In this document: piece after piece, positions 35,269 to 43,529 of the stretch
Layout: every line of letters begins with the position of its first letter
Position numbering within the stretch: position 1 is the first letter of the stretch
Assembly (NCBI GenBank): GCA_947450165.1
Contig: CANFUJ010000002.1
Coordinates: forward strand, 1-58,717
Direction: 5' to 3'
From: Chitinophagaceae bacterium
GTDB taxonomy: Bacteria > Bacteroidota > Bacteroidia > Chitinophagales > Chitinophagaceae
DNA: 58,717 nucleotides
Notes under the pieces: generated by a model
Told to the model about the DNA's origin: nothing
The model's input: the letters and a program-made list of their open reading frames with translations, nothing else
Database searches by the model: none
Program-made: the position numbers and the translations under genes

Positions 35269-36381
35269 TTAATTTAAAATTACACGTAGCTTTTCCTTGT
35301 ATACATCATATCCAAAATTTGCCATCAAAACCTCATTGTCTACTTTTTTAATTTTTGAGTTTTCAAAATTATGCTTGATTGCATTTTTCAAAGCTTCTAT
35401 ATCCATTGGATCAATAAGCGTTCCTAGTTTTCCATTTAGTAAGGCATCAACTGAACCATCTTTATTTCCTGCAATTACGGGAAGTCCATAATACATCGCT
35501 TCAATAAATACTATTCCAAATCCTTCATTGTAACTGGGCATTACATATACATCCGACAACATAAAATAATCTTTCAAATCTTCATCTGGAATAAAACCAG
35601 TAATAACTACATTATCTATTAAACCCAATTCTGAAATCAAAGTATCAATTTTATTCTTTTCAATTTCATCATAACTTCCACCAATAATGTATTTCAAATT
35701 GGGCATTTCGTGTATTAATAATGACATCGCTTGCAATACTCTATCGTAACCTTTATAACGCTCCGTAGCATCCATTCTTGTTAAAGTGAAAAGTATTTTG
35801 TCAATCGGCTTAAACCCGTGTTTTTTCCTTAATTCCGCCTTGTCAATTTGCTTGTTTTGTATTGGAAGAAATGGATCTAAACAATTGTTTAATACTTTAT
35901 ATTTTTTTGAATCACCTCCATGAAGTTTAATCATTTCGTCCTTTGTAAATTGACTAACACATAAAATCTCATCGCAAGAACCAAGCATCTTTTTTTTAAT
36001 GCCTAATGGTAAAGACCATACCTCAATTCCATGTGCCAACATGAGCAATTTTGTTTTAGGAGAAAACAGTTTAATTAACCAACCAATAGGCAAAAGATTG
36101 ATATGGCTTAATATCACCACATCCGATTTTAATCCTTTACAAAAAGCAGCATTTAAAAATGTCAAACGCTTATTTTCAAAACCACTAAAAAAATCCGATG
36201 TAAAATAAACATTGTCTTCTGCTTGATTTGATGAATCATGAGATGAATAAATTTCCAAGCTACAATTTCCACTAAACGTATTTTCAAATAAAGCTTTACC
36301 AAAAATTCTGCAAACTTTTTCAATGCCTCCGGTTGCTGAAAATATTCTTAATGTTAAAAATAAAATGCTTTTATGCTTCAT
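35269..36381 (-). CDS. Glycosyltransferase family 4 (GT-B)
   Basis: This GT-B enzyme has 370 residues. It opens with FLTLRIFSATGGIEKVCRIF (acceptor-site glycine loop) and has the donor half FTLTRMDATERYKGYDRVLQ, then the family hallmark MPSYNEGFGIVFIEAMYYG. It overlaps the asnB copy by 11 nt and precedes wzm by 3 nt. As a gene near the start of the biosynthesis set it could add an early sugar, but that is inference. Confidence 0.92.
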   Translation of the reverse strand: MKHKSILFLTLRIFSATGGIEKVCRIFGKALFENTFSGNCSLEIYSSHDSSNQAEDNVYFTSDFFSGFENKRLTFLNAAFCKGLKSDVVILSHINLLPIGWLIKLFSPKTKLLMLAHGIEVWSLPLGIKKKMLGSCDEILCVSQFTKDEMIKLHGGDSKKYKVLNNCLDPFLPIQNKQIDKAELRKKHGFKPIDKILFTLTRMDATERYKGYDRVLQAMSLLIHEMPNLKYIIGGSYDEIEKNKIDTLISELGLIDNVVITGFIPDEDLKDYFMLSDVYVMPSYNEGFGIVFIEAMYYGLPVIAGNKDGSVDALLNGKLGTLIDPMDIEALKNAIKHNFENSKIKKVDNEVLMANFGYDVYKEKLRVILN

Positions 36382-38164
36382 TCCTGGTTTTCATAATCAT
36401 CAACGACATCATTTGCGACCAATGCAAATTTCCATTTTTGAATTCATGGTAATATTGCTTCGTATTTTTATTACTGTCTTGCATTAGATCTTCTAGGTAT
36501 TGATTGTTTTTCATCCAATTTGAAAAAGGAAAACCAAATCCCATTTTTTTACGATTCCAAACTTGTTCAGGCAAAATATCTTTAAAAGAATCAATCAGCA
36601 AATGTTTTGGCAACTGTCCTGAAAATTTAACTTTTGCGTTAATGCTAAATACTTTTTTTATTAAATTTTTATCCAAAAATGGCACTCGAATTTCAACACC
36701 ATGCGCCATGCTCATCACATCTGCGTCTTTTAACAATTGGTTTTGCATGTACAAATTAAATTCCATCCAACTCGCTTGATTTTGAGATGGCAATTGTTTT
36801 ACATCACCCAACATTGGATTGTCGTTTATGATGTTCCAAATATCACGTTCATCGGCTTCTAAATATGTAGCAATTTCATGTACATTGTAATGACCACGCA
36901 TAAAAAGGTAGATTCCTTTTATGCCATCCATTGATAAATATGAAATTCGATTAAATGGCTTTTTAGTATTTTTCTTAAACAATTGCAGCATCGAGTTGGG
37001 CATCAAACTTAGTTTACGCGCAAAATTCATTCTTCGAAAAGAGGGATAACCTCCAAATAATTCATCCGCGCCAATGCCTGACAATACTGCTTTCAAACCA
37101 AGCTCTTTAGCATACTTACTAATAAACCAAGTATTTATCCCATCGCAACTTGGCAAATCCATCGAATTAAAAAAATTGGGAAGTTGCTTTTCAAAATCAT
37201 TTTTTGTGATTAAAAATTGATGCTTTTCTCCTTTTAATTTATTCATAACTATATCCTGATATTTTTTTTCAGAATATTCGTTTTCATTAAAGTAAATTGA
37301 TAAGGATTGTATGCCTTCTTTTTTATACTGATCTGAGAGCAACGCTAAAATGCTGGAATCAATTCCACCACTTAAAAAAACACCAACAGGTGCATCTGCT
37401 ACAAGTTGCGATTGCACCGCATTTTCAATTTGATTTCTTATTAAATTGTTTAGATTATCACCATGATTTATTTGTTGGCTAAAACTAAAAAAAGAATATG
37501 ATTGGATTGAATGTTTTCGATTTCTTAAATCATATTTGATGAAGCTGCCTTTTTGTAAACTATAAATTTCTTTTATTGTAGTATATGGTTCTGGAATATG
37601 TCCATAAGCCATTAAAAATACAGGCCAATGTTCATTTTTAATCCAATTAAAATCAACATTTTTTAATGCATTCACTTCTGAAGCAAATACAAATTGTTCG
37701 TCTTTAAAAGAATAATATAAAGGCTTAATACCCACTGCATCTCTAACCACATATAGCATTTCGTTTAATTGGTCATATAACGCAAATGCATACATGCCAT
37801 TAAATTTTTCAAAAGCATGAACATTCCATTCATCAAATGCGGCTAGAATAACTTCTGTATCCGTATGATTTGAGAATTGATGTCCTAATTGTACAAGTTG
37901 ATTTTTTAATTCAAGATAATTATACAGTTCCCCATTATAAGTAATGGTAAAACGATTTTGATAATGCATCGGTTGATGTCCGGCTTGAGATAAATCAACC
38001 AATGCCAATCTTCTATTGCCTAATACCAATGCACCGTTTTCGGAAGTATATATTCCGCCATCATCAGGTCCGCCATGGAATAGCAAATTGCACATTTTTT
38101 CAACTGTTTGCTGATTTTTTTCAGTACTCCAATTAAAATTAACGATACCTGCTATTCTACACAT
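36371..38164 (-). CDS. asnB: Asparagine synthase-like class-II amidotransferase (copy 2)
   Basis: This 597-residue protein has the glutaminase N-terminus MCRIAGIVNF (Cys2 nucleophile; the usual Gly3 is Arg), LLFHGGPDDGG, NGELYNYLEL and HTDTEVILAAF, then the AsnB PP-loop GVFLSGGIDSSI and SGIGADELFGGYPS. It is clearly diverged from copy 1 at 16013-17830, so a different acceptor is likely. In glycan loci such enzymes are thought to amidate sugar or amino-acid carboxylates. It starts directly after the GDP-fucose synthase gene. Confidence 0.9.
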   Translation of the reverse strand: MCRIAGIVNFNWSTEKNQQTVEKMCNLLFHGGPDDGGIYTSENGALVLGNRRLALVDLSQAGHQPMHYQNRFTITYNGELYNYLELKNQLVQLGHQFSNHTDTEVILAAFDEWNVHAFEKFNGMYAFALYDQLNEMLYVVRDAVGIKPLYYSFKDEQFVFASEVNALKNVDFNWIKNEHWPVFLMAYGHIPEPYTTIKEIYSLQKGSFIKYDLRNRKHSIQSYSFFSFSQQINHGDNLNNLIRNQIENAVQSQLVADAPVGVFLSGGIDSSILALLSDQYKKEGIQSLSIYFNENEYSEKKYQDIVMNKLKGEKHQFLITKNDFEKQLPNFFNSMDLPSCDGINTWFISKYAKELGLKAVLSGIGADELFGGYPSFRRMNFARKLSLMPNSMLQLFKKNTKKPFNRISYLSMDGIKGIYLFMRGHYNVHEIATYLEADERDIWNIINDNPMLGDVKQLPSQNQASWMEFNLYMQNQLLKDADVMSMAHGVEIRVPFLDKNLIKKVFSINAKVKFSGQLPKHLLIDSFKDILPEQVWNRKKMGFGFPFSNWMKNNQYLEDLMQDSNKNTKQYYHEFKNGNLHWSQMMSLMIMKTRNEA

Positions 38165-39133
38165 TTATACCCCTTGAGATGAAAATTGTTTCTTTGAAAT
38201 ATAAAATTCGTAATTAGCTTTAAAATCTTCATATGTTTTTGATAGACCTGATTCTAAATCCATTTTTGCAAACCAACCTAAAGCGTTTATTTTATCTACC
38301 ATCAACAATTTACGTGGCGTACCATCAGGCTTGTTTGCATCTAAAATAATTTCGCCATAAAATCCGGTAACTTTTTTTACAATTTCAGCCAATTCTAAAA
38401 TAGAATGATCCACACCCGTTCCCACATTTATAATTTCTTTTAAATTATAATTCTTCATTAAAAAATGGCAGGCCAATGCCATGTCCTCAACATACAAAAA
38501 TTCTCTCAATGGTTTACCCGAACCCCAAACGGTAACAGTTTCAGCATTGTTTACTTTAGCCTCATGAAATTTTCTCAATAAAGCAGGTAAAACATGTGCG
38601 TTTTCTAAATCATAATTATCACCTGGGCCATATAAATTAGGAGGCATAACACTAATGAAATTACATCCATATTGTTGTCGATAGGCCTGACACATTTTAA
38701 TTCCAGCTAATTTAGCAATCGCATATGATTCATTTGTTGGTTCTAAAAAACCGTTTAATAAATACGATTCAGAAATGGGTTGTGGTGAGTTTTTGGGATA
38801 AATGCAACTGCTTCCTAAAAACAATAATTTTTCAACATGGTTTACATATGCAGCATGAATAACATTGTTTTGAATTGAAATGTTATCAAAATAAAATTCA
38901 GCTGGATAAGTATTATTTGCATGAATGCCACCTACTTTAGCTGCAGCTAAAAATACATATTGAGGCTTTTCATTTTTAAAAAATTCATCTACTAATCCTT
39001 TATTTCTTAGGTCTAGATCTTTAGATCGTCTTGTGATAATATTTGAATAACCTAAATTTTGAAGCAGATTCAAAATGGCATTGCCAACTAACCCATTATG
39101 TCCAGCAACATAAATTTTGTCTGATAGTTTCAT
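38165..39133 (-). CDS. fcl: GDP-L-fucose synthase
   Basis: This SDR epimerase-reductase has 322 residues and makes GDP-L-fucose from GDP-4-keto-6-deoxymannose. Motifs are VAGHNGLVGNAI (NADP site), AAAKVGGIHANN, the catalytic FLGSSCIYPK and YAIAKLAGIKMCQAYR, and SVMPPNLYGPGDNYD. This is the classic Fcl/WcaG signature. The preceding enzyme, GDP-mannose 4,6-dehydratase, is not in this window, so it must be encoded elsewhere. Fucose is therefore a likely component of the glycan. Confidence 0.95.
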   Translation of the reverse strand: MKLSDKIYVAGHNGLVGNAILNLLQNLGYSNIITRRSKDLDLRNKGLVDEFFKNEKPQYVFLAAAKVGGIHANNTYPAEFYFDNISIQNNVIHAAYVNHVEKLLFLGSSCIYPKNSPQPISESYLLNGFLEPTNESYAIAKLAGIKMCQAYRQQYGCNFISVMPPNLYGPGDNYDLENAHVLPALLRKFHEAKVNNAETVTVWGSGKPLREFLYVEDMALACHFLMKNYNLKEIINVGTGVDHSILELAEIVKKVTGFYGEIILDANKPDGTPRKLLMVDKINALGWFAKMDLESGLSKTYEDFKANYEFYISKKQFSSQGV

Positions 39134-39183
39134 TTAATTAAAAAATAAAAAGTAAAAAATCAAAAGTGACCTATGAAAGAAAT

Positions 39184-39690
39184 CTAAATAGTTTGTAATT
39201 TTTTTAAATCAAAAGTTGCATTTAATTTAACGCCCATGCTGTCTATATTAACAATGGCTTTATTATTTAAAACTTCCAAAACTATTCCTTTATAATTCAT
39301 CATTATGCCTTGTTGTACTATTACTTCATCGCCTTTTTGTAAGGGCTTATCAAAAACTTCAATATTTTCAAATTCTTGTAAGAACTTTTTTATATTAATA
39401 ATATCCGACTCTTTTACGATTGCAGGTTTACCTAACCAATGAACATAATTTAATATTCCATCAACTAATTTTATGTCCCATTTTTGTTTCTCTGCAATTT
39501 TTATAAAAAGGTATCCTTTGAATAAAGGTTCTTGTACTATTTTCTTTCGATCACTCCATTGTTTAACTACTCTATTTAATGGCAGATAATTTTCTATGCC
39601 ACGATTATCTAGCAATGTAGCAATTTTTTTCTCCCATCTAGGTCGGGTGTACACGACGTACCAGTTGACATTTTCTTGTATAAAAGACAA
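39184..39690 (-). CDS. NusG-like (UpxY/LoaP-type) transcription antiterminator, TTG start
   Basis: This 168-residue specialised NusG paralogue has an NGN domain at the N-terminus (NWYVVYTRPRWEKKIATLLD, QEPLFKGYLFIKI) and a KOW domain near the C-terminus (LQKGDEVIVQQGIMMNYKGIV). In Bacteroidota such proteins bind RNA polymerase early in capsule operons and prevent premature termination (UpxY group). It is the last regulatory gene before about 33 kb of biosynthesis genes, which fits that job. TTG at 39690 is the only start: in-frame upstream a stop at 39709 comes before any ATG or GTG. A hairpin lies just upstream. Confidence 0.9.
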   Translation of the reverse strand: MSFIQENVNWYVVYTRPRWEKKIATLLDNRGIENYLPLNRVVKQWSDRKKIVQEPLFKGYLFIKIAEKQKWDIKLVDGILNYVHWLGKPAIVKESDIINIKKFLQEFENIEVFDKPLQKGDEVIVQQGIMMNYKGIVLEVLNNKAIVNIDSMGVKLNATFDLKKLQTI

Positions 39691-39708
39691 AGCTTCGCTA
39701 GTCCTCAG

Positions 39709-39726
39709 TTACAGTGAAAACTGTAA
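39709..39726 (-). promoter_or_regulatory. Hairpin in the leader of the NusG-like gene
   Basis: TTACAGT-TTTC-ACTGTAA (minus-strand sense) is a perfect 7-bp stem with a 4-nt loop, 18 nt before the TTG start, in the 77-nt gap after the Wzc-like gene. There is no following U-tract, so it is not a plain terminator. A pairing that overlaps it (CAGTT/AACTG) is possible. It could be a control element for the antiterminator; function is inferred from position only. Confidence 0.4.
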
Positions 39727-39767
39727 ATAAAGACGATTAATGTGTTTTAATTATGTTTTATTTTGAT

Positions 39768-42200
39768 TTATTTTCTTTTGAACAAACGCAAGAAAAATAA
39801 TCCAATATCTTTTATGTTTTTAAAACCAGGTGTATTGTCGTCATTTAAATAATAGCTGGTATCGGCTTTCCCATATGCATAACCATAACCATATCCATAA
39901 CCATATCCATAACCATATCCATAACCGTTACCATATCCGCCAAAACCATAATTAAATAAAGATATCCCTCTAGGTTTAATGCCATTAAACGCAATACACA
40001 TGTTATTAAATTTCTTTTCAGCATTAAATCCTTCAATCATTTTTACGAAAACGGTAGGCGTATGATTATGTCTGATTATAAACAAAGTAAGATTTGCATA
40101 ATCTGATAAAAGTTGTGCATCTGTTACTGGGCCAACTGGAGCGGTATCAATAATTACATAATCAAATTTTTCTTTTAGATACTCAATCATATCTTTAAAT
40201 TCTGTCTTGCTAATCAGCTCAGTTGGGTTAGGAGGAATTGGCCCAGAACCTAATAAAAATAAATTATTAAATTGAGTAGGTTTTATAATTTCATCAATAG
40301 TTGATTTATTAACTAAATGACTAGAAATTCCGATATCTCTTTTCATACCTAGCAGTTTGCTCAACTTCGGTTTTCTTAAATCCATTTCTAACAAAGCCAC
40401 CCTTTTTCCTGTTAAGGTTAAACTTATTGCTAAATTCAATGAAACGAAACTTTTTCCTTCTCCTGATATGCTTGAAGTTACCAACAGTACATTGTTTTTT
40501 TCGTTATACCCCATAAAATTGAGGTTAGTGCGCAAAGCCCTGAATTGTTCTGCAATAACAGTTCTTTTGCCTTCTGTAATTGCAATAGTTTCCCTATTTT
40601 TAGATTGTACAATTTCTCCAATTACTGGAACTTTTGTTCGTTTTTCAATTTCTGTTCTAAACATTATACGATTATTTAACTGCTCGTATAGTTGAACATA
40701 GAGAATGAAAATGATCAATCCGATTAAAAACCCAGACCAATAATAAGTGCTTGCTATTGGACTGATTGGTCCACTAAATGAACCTCGTTCCAAAACCCTA
40801 AGATCGGCGCTAGTTGATGCTGAGGACAATGCAGTTTCTTCTCTTTTTTGAAGTAAATAAGTGTAGATATTATTTTTAATGGCTTGTTGCCTGCTTATTT
40901 CCAAAAGTGCGCGTTCTTTTTGAGGAACAGAAGTATATAATTGTTTATTCGTTAAAATATTTTGTTCATTAATGCGCTTTTGAGTAAGTAAATTGCTTTG
41001 TAAGTTTCCTAAACTTTCTCTAATGCTACCTTTTAATTTTTCTACTTTTTCTGTAGCCAATAATACAATGTTGCTTTGCTTACCAGATGAAGCATTTGCT
41101 TGATCCAATTCAAATTCTGCAGCATACAATTGATTCAACAAACCCCTGAGGGTTTCGTCATTTAATAAAATTAATGATGGAACAGTACCTGTTTTTTTCC
41201 CTTTATTATTAATGTAATTAGACACATCTTTTAAAAGTTGTAATTGCAAATCAAGTGTACTATTTGCTTTATCTAATTCTTTAACGTTTTCAAAAAAAGT
41301 TGTGGCTTGTTCACCCAATTCTAAACCGCCTTCTCTTGTTTTAAATTGCTCAATATTTTTTTCTACACTATCTAGTTGATTAATAACGGTGTTTAATCTA
41401 TCCTCGATAAAGTTTAATGTTTTAGTGGCAATTTGATTTTTATCATCAATTCCAGCCTTGTTATAAACTTCAAAAAGTCTGTTTAAAATATCAATTCCTT
41501 TTTGAGGTAATGGGGTTTCTATTTTTACATCAATTACAGTGGATGCATAACTAATAGGGGCAACTTTTATAGATCCGATAATTCCTGCTGCGGTTGATTT
41601 GATAGAATTAAAAACGACAAAATAATTCTTACCAGAAAGATCTTTATTATAATTTAAGTTTGGTTGAATTTTATATTTGGTATTGCCTATTTTAAAATCC
41701 TCATAAAATGCAATCTTTCTACCATCAATTTCTAGTTTATTATTTTTCCAATCAATTTTAAAAAAAAATTTACCGCTGGATTCAATACTGTCTTTGTTTT
41801 GAGCAATAAAATATACCGGAGCATCACTTCCATAAAGTGATTCAACCTGAACCCTACCTTCATTAAAAACTGAAGCATATAAATCTAGTTCTTTTACCAC
41901 CTCTTCCATTAATGAAGAAGATTTCAGTACGACCAATTCATTTTCAACAATTTTTTTTTCGCTAAAAATATTTAATGCTTCTAATACTTTAGAATCGCTT
42001 CCTCCTTTTTGAGGGTCTTTCAATAAAACTTTGGAGGATGCAACGTAAATTTTTGTTTGAGATCGAAGCATAACAATTGATACAATAAGTGTAACAGTTG
42101 CTATAGAAACAAATATTGGCCAAAAAGGTAAATAACGAAAAATAATTTGAGTTAAAATCCCATCATTACTTTTCTGTACTTTTTCAAATTCTTCGTTCAT
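39768..42200 (-). CDS. wzc: Wzc-like polysaccharide co-polymerase / BY-type tyrosine kinase
   Basis: This inner-membrane protein has 810 residues. There is a membrane helix near the N-terminus (FLPFWPIFVSIATVTLIVSI), a Wzz/GNVR periplasmic region with long coiled segments (about 60-490) and a second helix (YYWSGFLIGLIIFILYVQLY). The cytoplasmic BY-kinase has Walker A SISGEGKSFVSLNLA, A' LLEMDLRKPKL and Walker B YVIIDTAPVGPVTD. The tail is tyrosine-rich, with a run of GY dipeptides (about residues 753-785) that would be the autophosphorylation cluster. It controls polymer length and export with Wza and the phosphatase at 5913. It lies 15 nt after wza. Confidence 0.93.
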   Translation of the reverse strand: MNEEFEKVQKSNDGILTQIIFRYLPFWPIFVSIATVTLIVSIVMLRSQTKIYVASSKVLLKDPQKGGSDSKVLEALNIFSEKKIVENELVVLKSSSLMEEVVKELDLYASVFNEGRVQVESLYGSDAPVYFIAQNKDSIESSGKFFFKIDWKNNKLEIDGRKIAFYEDFKIGNTKYKIQPNLNYNKDLSGKNYFVVFNSIKSTAAGIIGSIKVAPISYASTVIDVKIETPLPQKGIDILNRLFEVYNKAGIDDKNQIATKTLNFIEDRLNTVINQLDSVEKNIEQFKTREGGLELGEQATTFFENVKELDKANSTLDLQLQLLKDVSNYINNKGKKTGTVPSLILLNDETLRGLLNQLYAAEFELDQANASSGKQSNIVLLATEKVEKLKGSIRESLGNLQSNLLTQKRINEQNILTNKQLYTSVPQKERALLEISRQQAIKNNIYTYLLQKREETALSSASTSADLRVLERGSFSGPISPIASTYYWSGFLIGLIIFILYVQLYEQLNNRIMFRTEIEKRTKVPVIGEIVQSKNRETIAITEGKRTVIAEQFRALRTNLNFMGYNEKNNVLLVTSSISGEGKSFVSLNLAISLTLTGKRVALLEMDLRKPKLSKLLGMKRDIGISSHLVNKSTIDEIIKPTQFNNLFLLGSGPIPPNPTELISKTEFKDMIEYLKEKFDYVIIDTAPVGPVTDAQLLSDYANLTLFIIRHNHTPTVFVKMIEGFNAEKKFNNMCIAFNGIKPRGISLFNYGFGGYGNGYGYGYGYGYGYGYGYAYGKADTSYYLNDDNTPGFKNIKDIGLFFLRLFKRK
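39873..39944 (-). repeat. 12-nt tandem repeat coding for (GYGY)n in the kinase tail
   Basis: Three perfect ATATCCATAACC units (39891-39926, plus-strand sense) are flanked by a one-mismatch unit (39873-39884), a half unit and a decayed unit (to about 39940). Each unit codes GYGY, so copy changes stay in frame and change the number of tyrosines by two. Confidence 0.85.
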
Positions 42201-42215
42201 GCAGATGTATTAAAA

Positions 42216-43025
42216 TTATTTAATGAGGGAATTCAAAATGATGATGATTAACGAGAACACAGATACACCAAGTGAAACCAAGATTTGTGCAGATCTCATC
42301 CTTTCCTCTTTATACGTTTTACTTAAGTCTGATTTTACATAAATAACATCATTGGGTTTTACATAATACCAAGAAGAACTTAGTAGAGCATGATCTTCGA
42401 GATTCACATGTTTCACTTGCTTAAAATTGATTGAATCTCTTATGATAATAATGTCATTAACAAAAGCATCTTTTCCTAAATCACCACACTTAACCAAAAC
42501 ATCTATTAATGGAGTATACTCTTCAGTTAAAAAAACAACTTGAGGAGCTTTTACTTCCCCCATAACTGTAACTTTTTTATTTAAAAACTGAACAGATACA
42601 ATTGGTTCTTTAAGAAAAGGCGTCAACTCTTTTTCAAGTTTTTCTCTAAGTTGATTTCTTGTTAAACCTTCAACTTGAACAAATCCTAAAAAATGAATAT
42701 TAATGCTTCCATTTTCATTCACTAAAAATCCATCGCCAAATTGGAAACCAGATTTTATCATTGCAGTTTGATTGAATTTTTCATCCAATTCTTTATTTAA
42801 ACTACTCACTGAAATTCCCAGTAAATCATTTTTTTTAATAGCAACTTCTGGAAGCTCGATTAAATTTGTCTGAATAATCGTATCTCTTACTAATTTATTA
42901 AAATAAGTTGTATTCTTTGGTACAGTACAAGATTGAGATAATGCAATTACGATATATAAAAGCAGATATGGTATTATCCGTTTGTATTTATCAAAGAAAA
43001 ATGAGTAAAATTGAGGCTTTGTCAT
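42216..43025 (-). CDS. wza: Wza-like polysaccharide export lipoprotein
   Basis: I start this 269-residue protein at the ATG of MTKPQFYSFFFDK; the ORF track uses an upstream TTG. A signal peptide ends in the lipobox LSQSC, so it should be an outer-membrane lipoprotein. The Poly_export domain begins with IKKNDLLGISVSSLNKELDE and continues into SLBB-like segments (FLGFVQVEGLTRNQLREKLE; VTVMGEVKAPQVVFLTEEYT). A C-terminal hydrophobic helix (ILVSLGVSVFSLIIIILNSL) is as in Wza. It forms the outer-membrane exit pore with Wzc. It is the first gene of the 34-gene run; the gap before it holds a terminator for the upstream small gene, so a promoter near 43030-43240 is expected, though I see no consensus box. 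Confidence 0.92.
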   Translation of the reverse strand: MTKPQFYSFFFDKYKRIIPYLLLYIVIALSQSCTVPKNTTYFNKLVRDTIIQTNLIELPEVAIKKNDLLGISVSSLNKELDEKFNQTAMIKSGFQFGDGFLVNENGSINIHFLGFVQVEGLTRNQLREKLEKELTPFLKEPIVSVQFLNKKVTVMGEVKAPQVVFLTEEYTPLIDVLVKCGDLGKDAFVNDIIIIRDSINFKQVKHVNLEDHALLSSSWYYVKPNDVIYVKSDLSKTYKEERMRSAQILVSLGVSVFSLIIIILNSLIK

Positions 43026-43241
43026 AATATTTATAGCTACTTGAATATAGCATTGAACATTAAACAAATTTCATTAAAAAAAACTACTTTGCCAATTTTT
43101 AAATCGATTGATTTCGATATTCAAAATAAAGAAGTTAATGGTTTAAATATTATATGATACTCACTTTCATCCATTCATTTTAAAAACTCTAAATTCATAA
43201 AAATAAATTCTTTTATTTCAATTTTTCAATGAATTGATTGC

Positions 43242-43276
43242 AAATAAAAAAAGACATGGATTTCTCCATGTCTTTC
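43242..43276 (-). terminator. Rho-independent terminator of the PID-tail protein gene
   Basis: On the minus strand, AAAGACATGGA-GAAA-TCCATGTCTTT is a perfect 11-bp stem with a GAAA tetraloop followed by a T-rich run (TTTTATTTG). It sits 25 nt after the stop of the 69-residue gene and separates it from wza. Confidence 0.92.
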
Positions 43277-43300
43277 TGTAAATTGATTTTGTTTAATTAA

Positions 43301-43510
43301 TTATTTTTTTCTTCTTGCATTTTTTGCACCAATTCCAATTCCTGCTGCAATTAATACTACCAACCCTCCATCAATAGGACAAGCTGGATCTAATGGATCT
43401 ACACATTCATCGGGTGGTGGCGGATCTTGTGCTATTGAGTCGAAATTAATTCCAATAGTTAATACAAGCAAAGCAACTCCTACAAAGGCAATTCTTAATT
43501 TATTTTTCAT
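43301..43510 (-). CDS. Small secreted protein with exosortase-type (PID-CTERM-like) sorting tail
   Basis: This has 69 residues. A signal peptide (MKNKLRIAFVGVALLVLTIG... cut near SIAQ) is followed by a proline/acid-rich linker with two Cys (DPPPPDECVDPLDPAC). A three-part sorting tail comes last: the PIDGG motif, a 13-residue hydrophobic helix and the basic end RRKK. This is the PEP-CTERM layout with PID in place of PEP. After both cleavages only about 16 residues would remain, so it is probably an anchor or carrier, not an enzyme. The likely processing enzyme is the exosortase at 9176-9799. It has its own promoter and terminator and lies 39 nt after the giant gene. Small size apart, all signals agree. 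Confidence 0.85.
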   Translation of the reverse strand: MKNKLRIAFVGVALLVLTIGINFDSIAQDPPPPDECVDPLDPACPIDGGLVVLIAAGIGIGAKNARRKK

Positions 43511-43529
43511 CTTTAAAATTACTTGTTCA

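Noticed and set aside
39845-40036. 63-aa minus-strand ORF with MVMDMVMD repeats.
   Set aside because: It is an out-of-frame reading of the GYGY-coding tandem repeat in the Wzc-like gene.
43026-43240. Promoter of the wza-led operon.
   Set aside because: A start is expected here because of the terminator upstream, but the best candidate (TTATTTTG on the minus strand near 43122-43129) deviates from the consensus and lacks a -33 box, so I did not annotate it.
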